Assembly: GCF_020103695.1 (NCBI RefSeq)
Contig: NZ_JAHXBF010000008.1
Span: 62,001 to 126,000 of the forward strand
Length of the DNA stretch: 64,000 nt
Source: Hyalangium versicolor
Lineage (GTDB): Bacteria > Myxococcota > Myxococcia > Myxococcales > Myxococcaceae
Direction: 5' to 3'
The translations under genes and the position numbers were made by a program. Of this stretch, positions 61,535-64,000 are shown one piece after another (position 1 is the stretch's first letter; every line of letters begins with the position of its first letter). The notes beneath the pieces were generated by a model that saw only the letters and a list, made by a program, of their open reading frames with translations, searched no databases and was not told the origin of the DNA.

Positions 61535-61556
61535 TCTTAAGTGCTCCTAACAAAAA

Positions 61557-62020
61557 TCAGGTTTGAAGGCCTCGGAAGAGTATCAAGCAGTTACCAAGCA
61601 CGAGGAGGGCGAAGTGGACATCGTCCCGACGTTCATCCCGCACGCGCAGGCACCGCCGCTGGTGGAGCCACGCCCGCATGCAGCTTGCCGGGCCGGTGTC
61701 GGGAACCACCACGGGGCTGCTTCACGTCACCGCATCCAACAGGGGGGGAACAATTCGTGGGTGTCGTGGACGTTGGCTCCCGTCAGGCTCTCGGCCAGGG
61801 GCAGGCCCTTTCTGTCGACGAGAGCAACACGCGGCGCCGCCAAGCCGTCATCCCCGACAGACCGAACTGTCTGGCCAGGAGCATCTCCCAGAGGATACCG
61901 GTTCTGAGCACGAAGATAATGGCCTCCAAGGCGGCACGGTCGCTGGCCCGTGGTCGACCGCGCCCAAGCTTCTTCTTCTTGGGAACTGGCAGCAGCGGGG
62001 CCTCTCGCTCGTTAGGCGCT
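61557..62020 (-). pseudogene. Decayed IS5-family transposase
   Basis: Three separated pieces in different minus frames follow the IS5 (IS427-like) transposase order: an N-terminal part (LLPVPKKKKLGRGRPRASDR, then ALEAIIFVLRTGILWEML, then SGMTAWRRR), a middle part (ALVDRKGLPLAESLTGANVH) and a C-terminal part (WLHQRRCLRVRDERRDDVHF, LVLGNCLILFRGLQT). About 50 codons are missing between the first two and more before the last; at least two frameshifts remain. No intact ends or target-site repeats are visible, so the element is dead. Its upstream end meets the TPR-gene remnant at 62021. Confidence 0.8.
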
Positions 62021-62083
62021 CTGACCCACAAGCAGGAGCAGTGGCTCGCCGCCATCGACGATGGCCTGGCCTCAATCCCTTGA
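62021..62083 (+). pseudogene. 3' remnant of a second HEAT/TPR-protein gene
   Basis: The plus strand reads LTHKQEQWLAAIDDGLASIP and stop. This matches the end of the TPR protein at 47162-47221 (LTHEQEQWLAAVNDGLASIP), with 55 of 60 bases identical. Everything upstream is replaced by the IS5 remnant, so a second copy of that gene once ended here and was destroyed by the insertion and later deletion. Confidence 0.8.
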
Positions 62084-62124
62084 GCTCATGCCTCGTCGAC
62101 CCCAGCGCTACGAGTAGAGCCGCC

Positions 62125-62901
62125 TCACGTGAGGAGCGCGGCGACGACTCCGGTGGGCTGCCGTGACTCCTCGCGGAACGTGAGCCACGGCGTCCCGAAG
62201 AGCTTCTTCTGGTAGAGGCGGCCCGGGGAGCCTGCGGCCTCCAGCAGCCGGTTGACGACGAGGACGACGGTGTCGCCGTGCCCCACCCGCACGTCGTGCT
62301 TCTGCCCCGAGCGGTCTACGATGACGCCGGTGTGCGCGCTCTTGAGCTTGAGGGTGAGGAAGCCGGGCTCACCGATGAGGACGAGCAGCCCCTCGCCCAG
62401 CGCCTTGGCATAGCGAGAGTGGGTGTCGGCTGAGGGCATGAAAAAGGAGCGGTCCGCTCGGGCTCGCGCCGACAGGCCCTCTCCGTAGTAGTCGAGCAGC
62501 AGCACCGCCGCGTCGTCGGGGCTCAGCTCCGTAGGCGGAGGCCCTGCAGGCCGTGGCCTGCCGCCGGTGAGCTCCGTGGTGCTGCGCAGGGGCAGCGAGG
62601 GCAGTCGCTCGCGGCACATCCGTGCGTCCCATTCGGTGAGCAGCCCCCAGGCGTGGAACTGCGCGATGCCTTCCTCCAGCGTGATGCCGGGGGGCGGCTC
62701 GGGCTGGAGCAGCACCACCCGGAGCCCCGTGGGCCGGACAGCTAGCGTGGCCAGGCACCGTGTCCCAGCGGGGAGTTCGCGCTTCCAGGACACAGAGATG
62801 TCGAACGGCAGCTCCCGGCCGTCCTCCAGGATGAGCGTCCCGAAGCCGCGCTGCGGTTGGAACTCCTTCACGGTGCAAGGAACTGGCTCGTTTGTCTCCA
62901 T
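62125..62901 (-). CDS. Protein with a cold-shock-like N-terminal domain
   Basis: A 258-residue protein from ATG 62901; the longer frame upstream is Arg-rich and unlikely. Residues 5-60 resemble a cold-shock/OB fold (CTVKEFQPQRGFGTLILEDG, then a basic strand), including the GFG of the RNP1-type surface. The rest is unfamiliar; it contains TPPTELSPDDAAVLLLDYYG-like acidic segments and a basic C-terminus. It may bind nucleic acid in response to a stress; no partner gene is adjacent. The family is not recognised beyond the first domain. Confidence 0.6.
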   Translation of the reverse strand: METNEPVPCTVKEFQPQRGFGTLILEDGRELPFDISVSWKRELPAGTRCLATLAVRPTGLRVVLLQPEPPPGITLEEGIAQFHAWGLLTEWDARMCRERLPSLPLRSTTELTGGRPRPAGPPPTELSPDDAAVLLLDYYGEGLSARARADRSFFMPSADTHSRYAKALGEGLLVLIGEPGFLTLKLKSAHTGVIVDRSGQKHDVRVGHGDTVVLVVNRLLEAAGSPGRLYQKKLFGTPWLTFREESRQPTGVVAALLT

Positions 62902-63005
62902 GGCGTGGACTGTAGCCGCTCCCCCGGCTCGGAGGCGGCGGCAAACGGTGCGCTCTTGCCTCGAGGCCCAGATGGTGGCGCGTTCGTTGAGAGCGCGCTG
63001 CCGCT

Positions 63006-64000
63006 TCATCCAGGACGTGCGGCATGCTCCTTCGCTGTCGACACGATGGGAAGCGTAAAGAAGAACGTGCTTCCCACTCCTGGCTTGCTCTCGACCCAGA
63101 CCTGTCCGTCATGGGACTCGACCAGCCCTTTCACGATGGCCAATCCCAGTCCTGCCCCCTCCTTCCTGCTCGCTCGGGCCTGCCAGAAAGGCTCGAAAAT
63201 GTGAGGCAGGCTCTCTGCGGGGATTCCCGGCCCGGTGTCACCAACCGAGAAGCGCATGGTGTCTCCCACTCGCTCGACTCTGAGGGTAACCTGTCCTCCT
63301 TCGGGCGTGAATTTGAGTGCATTGCCCACCAGATTCGAGAGGATCTGGATCAAGCGATCCCTATCGGCAAGGATCAATGCTCCCTCCTCTGGAGCAGAAC
63401 CCGTGAGCTGGATGGACTTCGCCTCCGCGAGCGCGCGGTGCAGTTCGAGCACCTCCTTGATGAGCGGAGCGGCTTTCTCGGGATGACTCTCCACGGAGAT
63501 GCGACCCGCCTCCATGCGAGCGACGTCCAGCAGATCCTGGATGAGGCGGGTGGAGCGCGAGACCGCTTTTTGGATCGTATCGAGCGGTCGGGTGTCGGTG
63601 AGGCTCTCTGCCGGTAGACGCCTCAGAAGCGTCTGGGCGCTCAGGGAGATGGCTTGGAGAGGTGTGCGGAGATCATGGGCGACGATCCGGAGCACCTCGT
63701 CGCGAGTCCGCGTGGCCTGCTCGGACATCTTGAAGAGGCGGGCATTTTCAACGGCAAGCGCTGCGCGGCGTGCCAGTTCCTCAGCCAGCATGAGGCTCCT
63801 GGCGTCGTAGCGTCGGCCTGACTCGGAGGTCGCGAGGATGAGCGCGCCCAGGGTGTGCCCGCGCGCCAGGAGAGGCACGACCATGCAAGAGACCGGCTGG
63901 AGCTGGCGAAGTAGCACCAGGTGACCTTCATCCTCCGCCGCCTCATTGAGCACTGTCTGAGGGAACTCCGGAAGGAGCGCTGACTCGCGTGTCCGAAGCA
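63006..64000 (-). CDS. GAF-HisKA sensor histidine kinase (partial, runs off right edge)
   Basis: The frame stays open to the window edge (LRTRESALLPEFPQT precedes the GTG at 63951-63953), so the N-terminus is outside. Visible are the end of a GAF domain (MVVPLLARGHTLGALILAT), HisKA with acceptor His in IVAHDLRTPLQ, and an HATPase_c domain (DTGPGIP, GAGLGLAIVKGLVESHDG, GVGSTFFFTLPIV). No receiver domain follows. It strongly resembles the kinase at 16720-18747 in the same three regions, so the two are paralogs. The 5' neighbour (62125-62901) is on the same strand 104 bp downstream. Confidence 0.9.
   Translation of the reverse strand, partial: LRTRESALLPEFPQTVLNEAAEDEGHLVLLRQLQPVSCMVVPLLARGHTLGALILATSESGRRYDARSLMLAEELARRAALAVENARLFKMSEQATRTRDEVLRIVAHDLRTPLQAISLSAQTLLRRLPAESLTDTRPLDTIQKAVSRSTRLIQDLLDVARMEAGRISVESHPEKAAPLIKEVLELHRALAEAKSIQLTGSAPEEGALILADRDRLIQILSNLVGNALKFTPEGGQVTLRVERVGDTMRFSVGDTGPGIPAESLPHIFEPFWQARASRKEGAGLGLAIVKGLVESHDGQVWVESKPGVGSTFFFTLPIVSTAKEHAARPG

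Noticed and set aside
61541..62083. 180-codon plus-strand frame as one gene
   Set aside because: Only its last 20 codons have meaning (TPR-gene tail); the rest is the antisense of the decayed transposase.

Overview
The window is high-GC DNA of a predatory-type myxobacterium, most likely in the suborder Cystobacterineae (Archangium/Cystobacter/Stigmatella-like). The evidence is a giant AgmC-like surface protein with a MYXO-CTERM tail, a DUF2381 gene coupled to a Ser/Thr kinase, many Ser/Thr and histidine kinases, Tat and Sec lipoproteins, and an orphan megasynthetase. I see no rRNA, tRNA or CRISPR array. This placement is inference from gene content.

Left part (1-13.2 kb): the tail of a membrane protein (possibly a subunit of alternative complex III), a truncated kinase remnant, an OmpA-family protein with thrombospondin type 3 repeats, and directly downstream a 2534-residue Ig-repeat protein with 21 near-identical domains. 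A Tat-type lipoprotein and a flavin monooxygenase are divergently transcribed after it.

Signalling block (13.3-20 kb): a PAS histidine kinase, a PP2C phosphatase whose 3' end overlaps it, a PAS-PAS-GAF histidine kinase and a beta-lactamase-family hydrolase. Metabolic block (20.2-25.3 kb): a DUF2147 protein, a molybdopterin oxidoreductase, and a leftward group of two SRPBCC proteins and a cytochrome P450.

Inorganic-carbon block (26.1-35.7 kb): a tightly coupled leftward operon sulP-dabA-dabB-nuoM-like, which by homology should take up bicarbonate/CO2 using an ion gradient. Facing it is a rightward ECF sigma factor operon (sigma, membrane-bound putative anti-sigma, small membrane protein). The shared 240-bp intergenic region carries a mirrored pair of GGAACC elements and a short leader ORF, so the sigma factor may control both directions. 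This is the most system-like part of the window.

Kinase block (35.7-42.4 kb): a DUF4261 protein, a luciferase-like flavin oxidoreductase, a kinase-like protein that has lost the catalytic HRD aspartate, and a membrane Ser/Thr kinase coupled to a DUF2381 protein. Accessory block (42.4-49 kb): a lipoprotein, a VOC protein, a 1135-residue HEAT/TPR protein whose central domain looks like a zincin that has lost its metal-binding histidines, a trypsin-like lipoprotein and a methyltransferase.

The right part is dominated by one 3635-residue NRPS (48.98-59.89 kb), read as C-A-PCP-C-A-PCP-Cy-A(Cys)-PCP-E with no thioesterase, which predicts a carrier-bound peptide ending in a thiazoline with inverted stereochemistry. 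It lies between two methyltransferases. It is followed by a small HD-domain protein, a coupled 59-aa ORF, a decayed IS5-family transposase joined to the last 20 codons of a second copy of the TPR gene, a cold-shock-like protein and a histidine kinase that runs off the right edge.
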